A stretch of 64,000 nt of DNA from Ancylostoma caninum (lineage: Eukaryota; Nematoda; Chromadorea; Rhabditida; Ancylostomatidae), in contig JBAJFG010000071.1 in the NCBI GenBank assembly GCA_037903475.1, positions 2,438,001 through 2,502,000 on the forward strand, written 5' to 3'. The translations under genes and the position numbers were made by a program. Positions 44,702 through 57,200 of the stretch are shown in pieces. Position 1 is the first letter of the stretch. Each line of letters begins with the position of its first letter. Under the pieces are notes generated by a model, which searched no databases, was not told where the DNA came from, and saw only the letters and a list, made by a program, of their open reading frames with translations.

Positions 44702-45078
44702 GGCTTTAGACAACAAAAAGTGTCCAACGGTACTTGTTTGTTGTGTTTAGTGTGCGTAATCGTGTCCAATGACGTGTTCAGACATGTATAACTAGAAAAG
44801 GCCTGGTTTCCCTCTAATTTGCAAACAATGCCTAACTTGATCCTATTTCTATTCTAGCCCTAAATATTTACATAATACAAAATCGTTGTAGTTGCTGTAC
44901 AACAACGAAATACACCTACAGTGGGCATCAGTGGTGCTGCGTTTTCAGCGGACTCGGGAAATTAGGAAAAGAAAAAGTTGGGCATTGCCTGGAAACTGCA
45001 GGAAATTCATGCTCTACCGTGATTATACGTGTCTGAACATGTCGTTGGACACTTTTTGTTGTCCAAATGGCTAAAGCC
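44702..45078. mobile_element. MULE-like MITE inside gypsy integrase
   Basis: The 377-bp element starts GGCTTTAG and ends CTAAAGCC. The TIRs share GACAACAAAAAGTGTCCAACG and GTTCAGACA(T/C)GTATAA, with small indels (an extra ~40 bp in the left arm duplicates GTGTCCAA). A 9-bp target duplication and ends starting with GG fit Mutator-like elements. Removing it and one duplication rejoins the integrase frame as LVKKCTSCAMLPKN. Confidence 0.8.
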
Positions 45079-45087
45079 CTTCTTGAC
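45079..45087. repeat. 9-bp target duplication, right (MULE-like MITE)
   Basis: CTTCTTGAC, partner of 44693-44701. Confidence 0.85.
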
Positions 45088-46480
45088 GAGGCTTTCGATG
45101 TCCGCATCCAGTGACGGCCAATAGACTTAGCTGCGAGCGCATCTTCATTCTTGTTCGTCCTGGATGAGCCTTGTGAAGTGAGGCGAGAATACGGCGATGA
45201 AGTGACTTCGGGATCACTATGCGACTGGCTCTCAGTAACAGTCGTTAGTGCTTGTGAGTGTGTGAGCTTGTAGTAGTGCCAGAGCGGGGAGTTGTGGTTG
45301 ATTTTGGGCAAGCGTCCGGACCTTGTGTAGTCGATCACTTGCTTAAGGATACGATAGCGACTGTGGCAGTCCGGATGGTATCGGCAGAGACAGGAAGGTG
45401 GCTGCATTTGTCCGTGAACTCGGCTGCGACATCGGCGTCGGTGATCACACGGTCTTCTGAATATGAGGGCTGTGTTGCGATGAGACGGAATAGCGCTAGA
45501 TCGGAGAAAGATCGGCACTCAGGTGTCCTCTTGTAGCAGCATCTTTCTTGGTGAGAGCGTCCAACGAAGATTGTGCAGGTCCTTGACGAGAGCTCCATAG
45601 AAGTCGCCAAGACCAAGGAAGGCGCGTAGCTGGCTGGCGTCCTTTGGATGCGGCATCTTGTGGATTAATCCGATCTTCGTGGGATCGGGGTGGCGTCCTT
45701 CATCGTTGATGATGAAATTAAGGTAGTTGATTTCAGTCAGGAAGGCGCATTTCTCCAAACGAACACGGAATCCATAGTGGTGGATTCTTTGGAATACAGC
45801 TTCGAGACGTGCGTTGTGTTCGTCGATGGTTCTGTCAGTGACGATAATGTCATCAAGGTATGCGGCAGTTCCATCCAATCCAGCAATGAGGGCGTCTATG
45901 TACTGCTGGAAGATGCCGGGAGCGGGTTACATTCCAAAGGGTAGGCGATTGAGACGATAGAGTCTTCGGTGTGTGTTTATCGTCAGCAGCAGCTTTTGGT
46001 CTTCATCCATTTCCAACTGGAGATTCGTTTCGGCGAGGTCGAGTTATGAGAAGTAAGGTCCTCCGTTCAGCTTGGCGAAGATGTTGTCAGGCGTGGGAAG
46101 TAGGTGCTGGTGATGTTCGAATGCGTCTTTCAGTTCAGTAGAGTAGTCTGCGCAGAGTCCATTTTTCTTCTGAACGGCGGCGATAGGTGTGACCCAATCA
46201 GAGTGGTTGACGGGCGAAAGTACTTTAGCAGCCACCAGCCGGTCGATCTCTTGTGAGATGCGGAGTAGAGCAGCGTACGGGACAAGGCGGGCCTTCCGGA
46301 AGACAGGCTTTGCATCCAGCTTGAGTGTGAGATGTGCCTTCGATTTGACGCAGCGTCCCGCGCCCTTTTGGGTATCTGCGGCGCTTGCGTGCGGTGTATA
46401 TAACGTGTTGGCCAGTCTTCATGAAAAATTCTCCACAAGTAGAAGTGTGCGTTTGGCGCGTGACCGACGCACACATCTAG

Positions 46481-48270
46481 AATAATTTGTCTTCAACACA
46501 AGCGGACTCGCTCCAGCATTAACTTGTCATGCTTGTCCACGAGAGTTGTTCAGTTTCCATAAGATGTAGTTAGAATTGATTGTAAGGTTTTTATTAATCA
46601 ACAAGGTAATAGTACAACAAGTAACAGACTGGCATCCAGCTCCGAATGATTGGGCGGGGCCCTACAGAACGGCTATTGTCTGACAAACTAGTTGTCTTTC
46701 ACTGTTAACAATAATTTCACAGCGGATAGACGTAAGGATGGAACTCTCAGAAGCTACATATTTTTATGAGTGAGCGTGGACAACAATCCCTCCGCATGAT
46801 CAAAAGAGAGGGAACCTAATCAATTATCAAACCTCTCGTTTTTTTCTATTTTGCTCCAGTGTGGCTCAATTTAGCCAATTTAAACTTGGTATTTCAAAGT
46901 TTTGAACGTCTTAATCAGCGTGAAGGTACCATATTGGATAGTGTACGTCGGAACTTAGAGGAATGATAAAGATTGGAGCCGCTGGATCAGCCGGCTCAGG
47001 CAGTCGATGGATCACCTGAATCCCGACCCCTGCTGCCACAAGTCGCCTGACGACCGCCCATTTCAGGTGACCTCATTGGCGGGTTTACTACGGGCCCAGG
47101 TAAGAAAAATGCGAAGATACCCTAAAACGAGCAAATCTTACGATATGAGGAGCCAACATGCTGATGAAAACCATGAATTTGGGCTTGGAACACGATAGAC
47201 TTGTTTGAAAGCAGTTTACGTCAATGTTATGCAGCAAGAAGAACGACTACTTCGACCCACAACAAATCCTCAGATTCGGTCTGAACAGCTCAATCCACAG
47301 TTGAGTTATGGTGAAAGATTCCGCCATCAGCAGTGCCACGGATCAGTTCCTGTACAAACAGTAATATACATGTGAATGAGGTTTATTCTCAACATTATCT
47401 GGAGTTGAGTTTCAATCTATCACAGACGAACTGGACAGATGTGACATCTAGACTTTCCTTCATTATCTTCTCGGCTCGAGGATCCTCAAAACGTCTCCCA
47501 AATCATACTGTGCCGCATCGCTTAGAAATTCGAGTGCGCAGTCTCTCATGAACACGAGAATCTAGACAACAACCTCTTCGAGCTACTGCCGTCTGGAAGG
47601 CATGAGGACCGTGCGCGCTGGACTACGAGAATCATATCTTGCTCAGTCGGATGACCAATCTATCAGCTAAGCTCTTCCTCGGACCTAATAAGGTTCACTC
47701 TTTTTGAGTACACCAAAGTCACCGCCTATTCTAGCTGTCCGTCTTCTAGTTACATGTTCCAACAATAAAGCGGCCTGCTATCTACTTGTCATGTGAAGTA
47801 CATCTAAGCTGTTCATGCATTTCTTCGTAAGCATTCATTCGGAAGGGCCGCTGTTGTGGTCGTGATTCCAATTTCCTTTCCATAGGCAATTTTTTTGGCT
47901 TCTTTGCTGTCTACCTCACACCAACAGAATCAACATTTCGATGATCCCCTGTTACCCCGTAGTACAAGGGGTTGTAAAGACGAGCACCATTAAGTAAGAC
48001 CACGAGCTTTCGCATTTAACTATAGCCAAACAAGGCTGTTCTCAAGAAGCTCTATTGTTCTCGGTAATCTCAGTTTATATGTATGCCCATTTGAAAGTCT
48101 TCTATTTATATTCAAACAAACCGAGGCCCAACAGGCTCGCTACATACATAGTATTCTATATCTCATCCACATCACATTAATACCGAATCTTTTCGTATGT
48201 TCACTTTTTACGTTGAAAGGTGTCCACCATTTCAAGTGGAACGTTGAGAGGCTTCCGTTCAAAAGATATG
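46481..48270. other. Gene-free stretch with one transposon end
   Basis: No coding exon series is seen. At 47081-47101 the sequence GCGGGTTTACTACGGGCCCAG is an isolated terminal sequence of the family found at 1070-2341. No matching left end lies nearby. Confidence 0.4.
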
Positions 48271-48272
48271 TA

Positions 48273-50003
48273 TTAGGTGTGTGCAAAAGTCCCGGGGCAG
48301 TTGCACTTAATTTTTTGAAACGCCATGACTCGTCTCACAGTCAATAATTTCATGCAAATAAAGACATTTGCTTAGTGCTGCCAATATGGCACAAATACTT
48401 TTATTGAAGCTTGAGTTTTGACCGGTTTATGCTCGAAATAGTGGCACCCGTCATTCTCGAGTAGGGGCTGTTCATTGAAAGTTTTACAGCAGATATAAAG
48501 TCGCAGAAGCCTAGAAGGGTGATAGCCTTTTGAGGGCTTATGCCGGCATGGCCGCGGCCAGTCACTTTTGGCCGGCCTTATTTGACAACCGACATGTACA
48601 CTGTAGACACGGTATCTCACAGAATTCTCTCAAATTTCGAAAATAGAGGTTATTCGATGCGTTGAACACAAATATCGTATTCATTTTGTACCAGAACATC
48701 GCTGTGGAGAAATTACGGTAGGTAGTGAAAAACGTAGTTAATTCCGGCTTCATGTAGCAATCGTCAGGGAAAAATTTGGCTGAAACTTTGCACGGAGGGG
48801 TTATTTTAGGCGCTGTGCACTTAGGCGCATCAGTTTCGCATAACAACCCCATTTTAGTAGGGTGACAGTAGGTGTACGGTAGGTGTGACATCATACAGAA
48901 CTTTCTGAAACTGCGTATATTCGTTTAATGAGGTGCTGAACACGACCATCAATGCCATCTTGTATGATGTTGCCGCTTTCCTGCTGAAATCAGCATATTC
49001 TTCCAAATTCAGGTCGGCCAAAGGTGGCTGGCCACGGCCATGTTGGCATCAGACCTTTGGAGACAGGTTCAGGGATTGTACAGCATAATTTAGAATGGTA
49101 TGCCTTATTCCGAAGCAGCTTCGGTCACGTACAGTGGACGTCAATGGCGGTGGCCCATCCGCGGCCTCGAGAAGGACGCCGCATAACCGCTCCGCGCGCG
49201 CCGGAACCGGTGTTGTCTGGCGCCGGAGTGCTATTTCAGGCGACTTTTTCCCGATTTGGTCGAAAATCTCTAAAATCAGGTGGAAAAGCTGTTAGAAATA
49301 ACATAACAACAGCAGAAGACATCGGTTGCGCGGCGTCCTTCTCGACCCCGCGAATGGGCCACCGCCATCGCCGCACTGTAAGTTCGCCTGTTTCGGCCTT
49401 TTAATCAAGAAATTTCCCACAATTGCTCTTGCTGAAAGAACCTGCTATTGGGCGATTATTGTGCATCTGTTTAGAAGACATTCGCTGTAGATTACTCTAG
49501 TTGCTGGCCATGAAAGATCGAGGAAATTTTTTAGGAGTGCAGCGGGTCCCGCCCACTTTGCATTGGATCTGATTCAACCTGCTCTTTCCGTACGCTTTTG
49601 CGAAGGTCAAACCACTGGAAAATCTGTGGAACATTATTCAAGATCTCATATCCATTTGGAATTCTTAGGAACCCCTCGCAGAGACCCTCGTATTTTGGAG
49701 AAAATTCCCTCTACAAACACATTACTGATGGTACGAGTCGCTTCATATGCTGATCGACCGGTTTTAAATTCATAAAGCCAAAAAAAAATCCACGAATTCA
49801 CTGATTGCGCATAGCATTGCTTTTATATCTGGAACATAGAAATGCAATGACCCAGCTCCGGGCCAAAAGTGGTGTAGGTGGCAGAAGTTTCAGGCTACCC
49901 GCATAAATCGAAATCGTTGCTGGATATCGCAACCGCATGTAGCAAAAAAAACGTTAAACGGTTAACTAAAACCAACTGCCCCGGAACGTTTGCACACACC
50001 TAA
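48273..50003. mobile_element. Mariner-type TIR element, non-autonomous
   Basis: The 1.73-kb element is flanked by TA (48271-48272, 50004-50005). The left TIR is TTAGGTGTGTGCAAAAGTCC, continuing CGGGGCAGTTG. The right TIR in reverse complement differs at about 2 of 31 positions. These ends are mariner-like. I could not find a transposase frame. A foldback segment (arms 48541-48578 and 49013-49050) and a TA-flanked MITE (49132-49378) lie inside. Confidence 0.8.
49132..49378. mobile_element. TA-flanked MITE (CAGTG...CACTG), copy 2, nested
   Basis: The 247-bp element starts CAGTGGACGTCAATGGCGGT and its right end in reverse complement is CAGTGCGGCGATGGCGGTGG, giving inverted arms of about 50 bp. 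TA lies on each side (49130-49131, 49379-49380). It is related to 19776-19993. It sits inside the mariner-type element, so it inserted later. Confidence 0.75.
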
Positions 50004-50005
50004 TA

Positions 50006-50688
50006 TCTTTTGGGCATGAGTAGGTGCCTTGAACACGCCAATTTAGTAATCCGCAAGTGAGTCAGTCATTGACTTTGAGTGCGACCCTCGTACACGAGCT
50101 TGAATCGGAATAAGGAGGCTGTATCAGCAGCATACGTCCTTGTTCTCTGCAAAAGCACTCAATGTTTTGAAGACGCTACCGAGCACAACCTGGAGCCCTA
50201 GTATGAGTACTCCAGTGTTAAATTTACACGAAAAGAAATCCGTTTAACTTACACTGCCACTCTAGTCCTCGAGGACTGTAGCAGCCTCTGTCGCCTCGCT
50301 GGCGAGTGTGGCTATAGCGGCTACCTTACTAAACAGAACCCCACAGCAAATATGGGCTATGGATTCTGAATCAACGTTAAGAGCTGCACGTGGTACCATA
50401 TACCGCATCACGAGTGGCCACTTCGATCAAGTATCCTTTCCTTGTTAGCAGGATCGTCGAACCTCAGGATGTTCAGCGAGGCTAGGTGTCTCTTTCCCCT
50501 TTTCCACCTTATGGTGGCTGGAATCGCCAGTTTAGGTGAGAATTCGTATTAATAAACAGACTGAGCTGCTATCGCTATTAAACATTCCTGTCCTGTGAAT
50601 CGCGTAATGCCCACCACCTCTAGCAAGCGAGGTCGTTGAGACGGCTTACGAACAACGAACATCAATGAATCTGGAACATTTTAAGATA
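50006..50688. other. Gene-free stretch downstream of the moulting-family gene
   Basis: No exon, RNA gene or defined repeat is recognised. Confidence 0.35.
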
Positions 50689-50694
50689 TTTATT
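50689..50694 (-). terminator. Polyadenylation signal of the MLT-10-like gene
   Basis: AATAAA on the minus strand, 84-89 nt after the stop codon, in an A-rich context. It is the first such signal after the last exon. Confidence 0.6.
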
Positions 50695-50777
50695 TCTTTT
50701 TTTTTTGCGAACGCTCCAGGCACCAGTGATAGCACAAGAGACCAAGGAATATTTTAACAATAATAATCTAAGAAAAT

Positions 50778-51283
50778 CTAGCCAGCACCTAAATCTGGAG
50801 AGAGAATAATGAGGCTGCCCTGTCCATCGGATCCAATAGCAGGCGAGAGAAGAGATGGACTAAGTATAAGTGAAGAATGGTGAAGTGGTGAGAAAACCAA
50901 TGGAGCAAGGAGAGCAGGTGACAATATGACTGGGGAACCAAAGCTAGGACTCAGCATCAAAGGTGATAACACAAGAGGAGAAAGAACTAACGGATTAAAA
51001 ACGCCAGGTGAAAGGATGTACGGTACCATCAGAAGCGGGCTGAGAATTGCTGGACTAAAAATTCCGGGGCTTACTATGAAAGGTGACATTGCGACAGGCG
51101 ATAGAATTATGGGAACAAAGGTAAATGGAGAAAGGATAATTGGACACAGTGCCCATGGAGATGCGATAAGAGTGGAAAAGAGCCAAGGTGACAAAATAAG
51201 TGGACCGATTAGAGTAGGGGAAGATACGAAAGTTGACAGCACTACTGGCGAAAACACGGAGTTGACGTTGAACAGGGGTTGAC
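50778..51283 (-). CDS. MLT-10-like gene, last exon (LSP repeats)
   Basis: The acceptor is TCATTTTCAG ending at 51284. The first two bases complete a Gly codon with the previous exon. The exon encodes about 167 residues built from a repeated LSP(x)n unit with hydrophobic fillers (ILSPFTFVPIILSP, ILSPLLMVPYILSP). The repeats are the signature of the family C-terminus. Stop at 50778-50780. Confidence 0.9.
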
Positions 51284-54200
51284 CTGAAAATGAATTAACA
51301 TGATTATGGTTGATCTGTGTTGAAAATTTCTTAAAATGGGAAATTTTGCTTTACTGTGGGAGCACTATTTTCTCCGCCCTACAACAGGGCGATTTTTCCT
51401 TATTCAACGTACACTTTAATTCTTAAGGTTTCCGCGCAAATCTTCTGCATTGACTTAAGCAGCATGTTATCCAGGAAGTACATCTACGATCTATATGGTG
51501 GTTAGGGTATGTAACGTACAGGAGGACCACAATGTTTCGTTCCTCTGCTAGTCTAGTTTATATTTCTGTACTAGCCAGCCTTCATCTATGCACAAGAAGC
51601 CTTTCGTATTTGTTGACAAAGTCTCATTTATCAGTTCTAACAGAAATGAGAGTGTTTCGCCCAAGCTTCTCTGTAACGAGTGTCCAAGCGATGCTTTTTA
51701 AAACGATAGCGACCGTCGACCTTTCGCATAAGGAACAATTTCAAATGATAGAAGTATATCCTTGTTCCTGAAAACATTCCAACCTTTTCCGAAGTGATAG
51801 AGCGGATGATGGCGAATGTATATGAGATTTTTGGTAGCATTTGCAATATATGAAAAAGAGGGATATCCTCGTGAGAGAACCATTTGGAGAGAACGAGAAC
51901 TGGGCCCGTAGTAAAGTCGTAAATGATGGCAGCAATCTGCTTCTGCCGTGACGTGAAGTCGCTGCTGGCATATTTTCAGAAGGATGTCCGCATCTTTCTA
52001 TTCTTAACCATGTGCCCTCACGTCCGATGCCAATTTGTTGGCAGCAATGACCTCAAGGCAGCCGGCAACTCGCTTGCTCCCAGTACGACCTGAGTCCACG
52101 GCGGCACGTCAGAAGATGAATAGAGATCGTGAAGAGGCAAAAGGGTGCCGACGCAGAAGTTCGGTCATGGTCGGGAGAATTGCGGATCGGCACCTCCTAC
52201 CAAACTCCATTTTTATTGAGCCACCTCCTTTTGACTGAAGAAAAGTGGTCTCCAGCTCATATTTTGTGTAAGGAAGGGATTCTAGAGGATTAACCGACCA
52301 GCTTGTTCTCTCAGCCTCAGCTCTCTAATTCTCCGTAGATGGCCATTACATCGGCCATGGGCCACCTACGCCAATTATTACCTACGTTTAGACCCGGCTT
52401 ACTGTAGCTGTGCTTGTTGAGCATCAGTTCGTTTCTCACAAAGTTCATACCGAATCATACCAATTACACGGTGCCTTTGCATCTTTTACATGGTTGTCTC
52501 TGACATTTTTGCAGCGCGAAAGTACCCCGAACAGCGTAGTACGTCGATTTCAAACTCCATGTGCGTCTCTCATTATTTGCTGCAGTCCTCCCTTCAACTG
52601 CCTCCATTCTTCCCTAACTTCTACTAAGAGGAGCAAAGGTTCAGCAGTAGATGAGGCAGCAAGAGGACAGAAATGGATTCAGACATTGAACTCGACTTAT
52701 CTGTTCGGGCTGCCTTCGTGCTGCGCAGTTTCCAAAGATGAAGCTTAGCGTATAGTCTTTGTAAGCGGGGCTTCCTCAAGCTGTGTGGAGAACTCAAGCG
52801 CGTTAGTTTGATATGAATATGTCGGCATCTCTGCTCCCAACGTGCCGGCATTTATGCTTACCTCATTTTCCTTCAAGATGCCACCGTAGATTCCGGCATG
52901 TTGGGAGAAAAGACGCCAACATGCCACGCATATGTACATATCTCTCCTTCGAAGAACAAAGCTCCAGGCTTGTATGAAAACCGTGGAGTTTATGTATAGT
53001 GAAACTAACCTTTAAAATGTGCTGCTACTGTGGGGGAGGCAATGAGATCAATTTTCATGCGCCGATTGTAACCAGAACTCCCGAGTGCCTGAAGACGTAT
53101 TAAGTTGATGAGTCTCCTCTCAAGACTAGCTGCACTCATTCCAATTGTCCGTCGACGCATCGATTCAACATGGAAGGGCGATGCCGATCCGTAAACCATT
53201 CTCTTCTGTCGGGTTGTCATAAAAGCAAACCCACGCTTCTTGAATGATTCCATCTGAAATGATTACCTTTGTAAGTGAGGATACGAATATGAATCCGGTG
53301 AAGAATTACCCAACACACGACCTATTAAGGAGAGTAATGATGAATAATGAATCTGAGCTTTTCCGCGATCGTCGTTCTAACCTACGTATTTTCCCCTTGA
53401 CCATAATTTGTTTAATAGAGCATAAATTGAATTTATTTGATAGGGGGCTACAAAGTGACAAGAAGTCGGATGCGTCCCTTTTGGTATGGCCACTCCGAGC
53501 TTAAGTAAAAATCAGCAAGACATACATCGAGCTTCGATGAAAGTGCATTTTTTGAGGATTTGGAAAGCACGCGCTGCAATCGCAGCCGTCATAGCACCCC
53601 ATAGGGCTCTTTTGATAGATGGCTTTTTTGATAGTTGACAGAACTAAAGCTGTCAGGAGAACCCTGATTTGCAATCACGGCGGCGATTCCGGGGCGGGTG
53701 GATCGTCCGCTCCGTATGCTTCGCGAGTCCGGGAGAAACGCAGTTCCATTGACTCTTATTGTACATGCTTTTTTGTGTTCTACCAAAAGCTCATATCGGT
53801 CCTTCTGAGCTTGTGACTTTTCCAGCTCAACCGAATGATTACCTAATCCTGAAGAAGGAGAACCTAGCTTCTAAAAAGCTTTTTGAAGCATTGTGTGGAA
53901 ATTGATTGCTGAACAACAAACTTCCCACAAAAGCACCAAGACAAAACTTGCTAAAGAAACACAGCGGAAAGAAACTTTGTTCATGCGATTAAGGAATTAG
54001 AGACCCAGCGATGGCAATGTGCAGACGGGTCGCAGCAGAATTGTTTTGTATAAAGACGGTGCGGAACGCCCACAGCAGAATACAGAAGAAACGGCGGAAG
54101 TTACTACACCTGCCTGTCTTGCACATCGAATTTAGTTTTGTTATGATCAATAACGAAAAAATATGCTGCAGGCTCTACTTCAGGTAATGGCGATGTCACG

Positions 54201-57200
54201 ATGTCAGCTGTTGACGTTCGCATGCCTTCTTGGACACGTCTGGTGAGCGATACAGTAGCCTTCCCAAACGTGGCAATTTCTGATTGCGGCTGCTCAAATC
54301 GTTTTAGCTGGTAGTCCTTCGAACTGGAAAACCAAGGTGTTCATTTCTATACCTATGCAAAAGTACCACAGCCAGCTACATACATATAAGGAACTCCAAA
54401 TGTACGCAGACAAGGTTCGGGACCGCGGTGCAGCTCTCTTGGGCAGAGACACGGGCGCTTTGCATGCTGAGCGCCTGCGTCTCTGTCCAAGAGAGAAGCG
54501 CCGCGGCCCTGACCCTTGTCTGCGTACGTTTGGAGTTTCGTGTATGTTGAAGGATCTCGGGTTAACAGTCGGTCCCTCTGACTTTCTGTAATGACCCTTC
54601 TGCAAGGTTTTCTAGGTATAGCGAAAGATAGTTAGATCCTAGGAAATTTCGTACTTTTCTCGTAATCTTTGAGGAGCTTTTTCTATGAACTAACAGCAAA
54701 CACCTCATGCGCCCTTAGACTGTCCTTTTCAAAGAGCGGGAAGATGTCAAGCTTTCCATTCGACGGCGATCTTCGTCTCAATTACATAATTAAATTCTTC
54801 TTCTCATGTATGTATCAACTTTTGCTGATACTAAAAGGGAAGTGCACGAACTCAAGTTGCGCTTTCGGTACGAGTTCTGCTTTGAAAAAAATGGAAAATT
54901 GCTCTATAGTGGGTGTAAATGCGATGTCGCTGCAAAGACCAAGTATTTTGATGTGCCTTATAATCTATTCGGTCATATTTTGCTGGATATTTTGTTCTCC
55001 CCTTTTCCATCCCATGCTTCGATATTCGTGGAAAGCAGCAGGGTATACGGATGTAGATCCAGGGCGTTTTCTAACGCCTGTTCAAGTTTGCTTCCTTCCT
55101 GATCTTTGCAGTGAATGTGCCTCCAGATTGCAACTGCGTTTCGTTTATTGTTTGTCTTCACTGTTCTAACTGTTACTATTTTGAACACTTCATTGTTGAT
55201 GTTCATCGCTGCGGTTAGTAAAAAGTTCCATTATTTTCAAAGCAGCACTCGTAGCTATTGCTCATTTATCTCCTGTACAGTTCCGCACTCTGTCAAAGAT
55301 TAGCTATTAAAGTTTGCAAAGCTTTAGTGGAGGACAGGATGCAAACCTTCGACCTCCATCCTATGTGTCACCATCACTATCCACTCGGCTACACAGCTGC
55401 CACACCATGATTGAGGGAGGCATATGTCAATATGGTAGGAAATTGAATTTTATCTTATTATTATTATTCTTATTATTTATTATCTATTATCTTATCTTAT
55501 CTTATTATTTATTTTATACTAGCGCCCCTTCGGGACGCTAGAAAGTGGGGTGGGGCAGCCACTTGGGACATGTGCAGACGCTTCAAACTTGCCAAATCTC
55601 TAGAAAATTTATAAAGAAGCAGAACCAATCTTCCAATGGGCCCAAACATGAAGTCCTTCTTATGAGTTGAGTATGAGCATGAGAAGTTCGTTCTCCATCG
55701 TATGGCGTATTCGTGCGTATTCCTCACTACCCGGCTAACGCAGACGCGTTCTCCATCGGCGGAACTGTATCCTGCCGTTCCCCACACTATTGGACAAGGC
55801 GAAATCGTATCCGAGTGTTTTCCAGACTACTGGGCCGCAGCGGGCTTTTCTCCATCGGTGGACCCATATTCTGGCGCCATTTTCACTGTTAGGCCTGAAC
55901 CATATCCTGGTATTCTCCACTTTACTGAGTCACAGCGGACCAATCCTATATTGGCGGACCCGTATTCTGGTGTTATCCATACTACTGGGCCACGGCGGGC
56001 CCTTCCTCCATCAGAGCGCCCGTGTTCTGGCGCCCTCCTCACAGTTAGGGCAAGCCGGATCCGTTCTCCAAGCGCGGGTTCGCATCCTGGCATTCTTAAC
56101 ACTATCGGACTAAAGTGAACCCGTATCCTGACGTTCTCCACACCATTATGCTACGACGGGTCCTTCCTCCATCGGTGGACCTGTATCCTGGCATCCCCCC
56201 ACACCACTGGGCCACAGTGGGCCTTTTCTCCATCGGTAGACCCGTATCCTGTCATCCCCCACACCACTGGGCCACAGTGAGCCCTTTCCCCATCGGTGGA
56301 CCGGCATCTCGGTGTCCCCCGCACCACTGGGCCACGGCGGGCCTTTTCTCCATCGGTGGACCCGTATCCTGTCATCCCCCACACCACTGGGCCACAGTGG
56401 GCCCTTTCTCCATCGGTGGATCGTATCTCGGTGTCCCCACCACCACTGGGCCATGGCGGGCCTTTTCTCCATCGGTGGACCCGTATCCTGGCATCCCCCA
56501 CACTGGGCCACGGAGGGCCCTTTCTCCATTGGTGGACCCGTATCTCGGCGTCCGCCGCACCATTTGGCCACGGTGGGCTTTTTCTCCATCGGTGGACCCA
56601 TATCCTGGCGTTCCCCACACACTGGCCACGGCGGGCCCTTTCTTCATCGGTGGACCCGTATCTCGGTGTCCCCCGCACCACTGGGCCACGGCGGGCCCTT
56701 TCTCCATCGGTGGACCCGTATCTTGGCGTCCCCACACACTGGGCCACGGCGGGCCCTTTCTCTAACGGTGGGCCGTATCTTGGCGTTCCCCACAGCACTG
56801 GGCCACGGAGGGCCCTTTCTCCATTGGTGGACCCGTATCTCGGCGTCCGCCGCACCATTTGGCCACGGCGGGCTTTTTCTCCATCGCTGGACCCGTATCC
56901 TGGCGTTCCCCGCACCATTGGGCCACGGCGGGTCCTTTCTCCATCGGTGGACCCGCATCCGTATATAGTTGATTGGATATACAATGTCATGCCTTCCTAT
57001 TTAGAGGCTTTTACTCTTTGTTAGTGCAGAAGCTTTCTCGAAACGAACGAATGTTGTAACGAACGAATGTTGTGACTACACAATCGCCGCGAAAATTGAA
57101 CAGGGGCTGAGGCGACCCGTAGGTCCAGCCTCCCCGAAGCTTTCGAGACGCGGCAGCTCTCATAGCACGCGTCCATTTCTTCCTGCGAGTGCACAAAGCG

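Larger units (their letters stand above)
43780..46480 (-). pseudogene. Decayed Ty3/gypsy pol (RT, RNase H, integrase)
   Basis: Minus-strand fragments in order: RT start (LSPVNHSDWVTPIAAVQKKNG, 46044-46235); RT palm and thumb (AAYLDDIIVT, RLEKCAF, PHPKDASQLRAFLGL, 45519-45878); RNase H/linker remains (44930-45616); the integrase zinc-finger region split by a MITE (VKK before 45079 and KCTSCAMLPKNP after 44702); and the integrase core end (FHPQSNGQAERFVDTFKRAL, then NRRNGARRGRFEVDDAIYAK, 43978-44769). It is many times frameshifted. The pattern recalls the K02A2.6-like gypsy lineage of nematodes. The 5' part and 5' LTR are missing. Confidence 0.8.

Noticed and set aside
54669..55169. Possible nested gene in the moulting-gene intron
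   Set aside because: Two overlapping plus-strand frames with no recognisable motif, unusual composition or splice partners.
56115..57024. Long overlapping ORFs on both strands (up to 279 codons, Pro/Trp/Gly-rich)
   Set aside because: They are translations of a 60-bp minisatellite with a period divisible by three. All frames give repeated peptides, and no start or splice context supports a gene.
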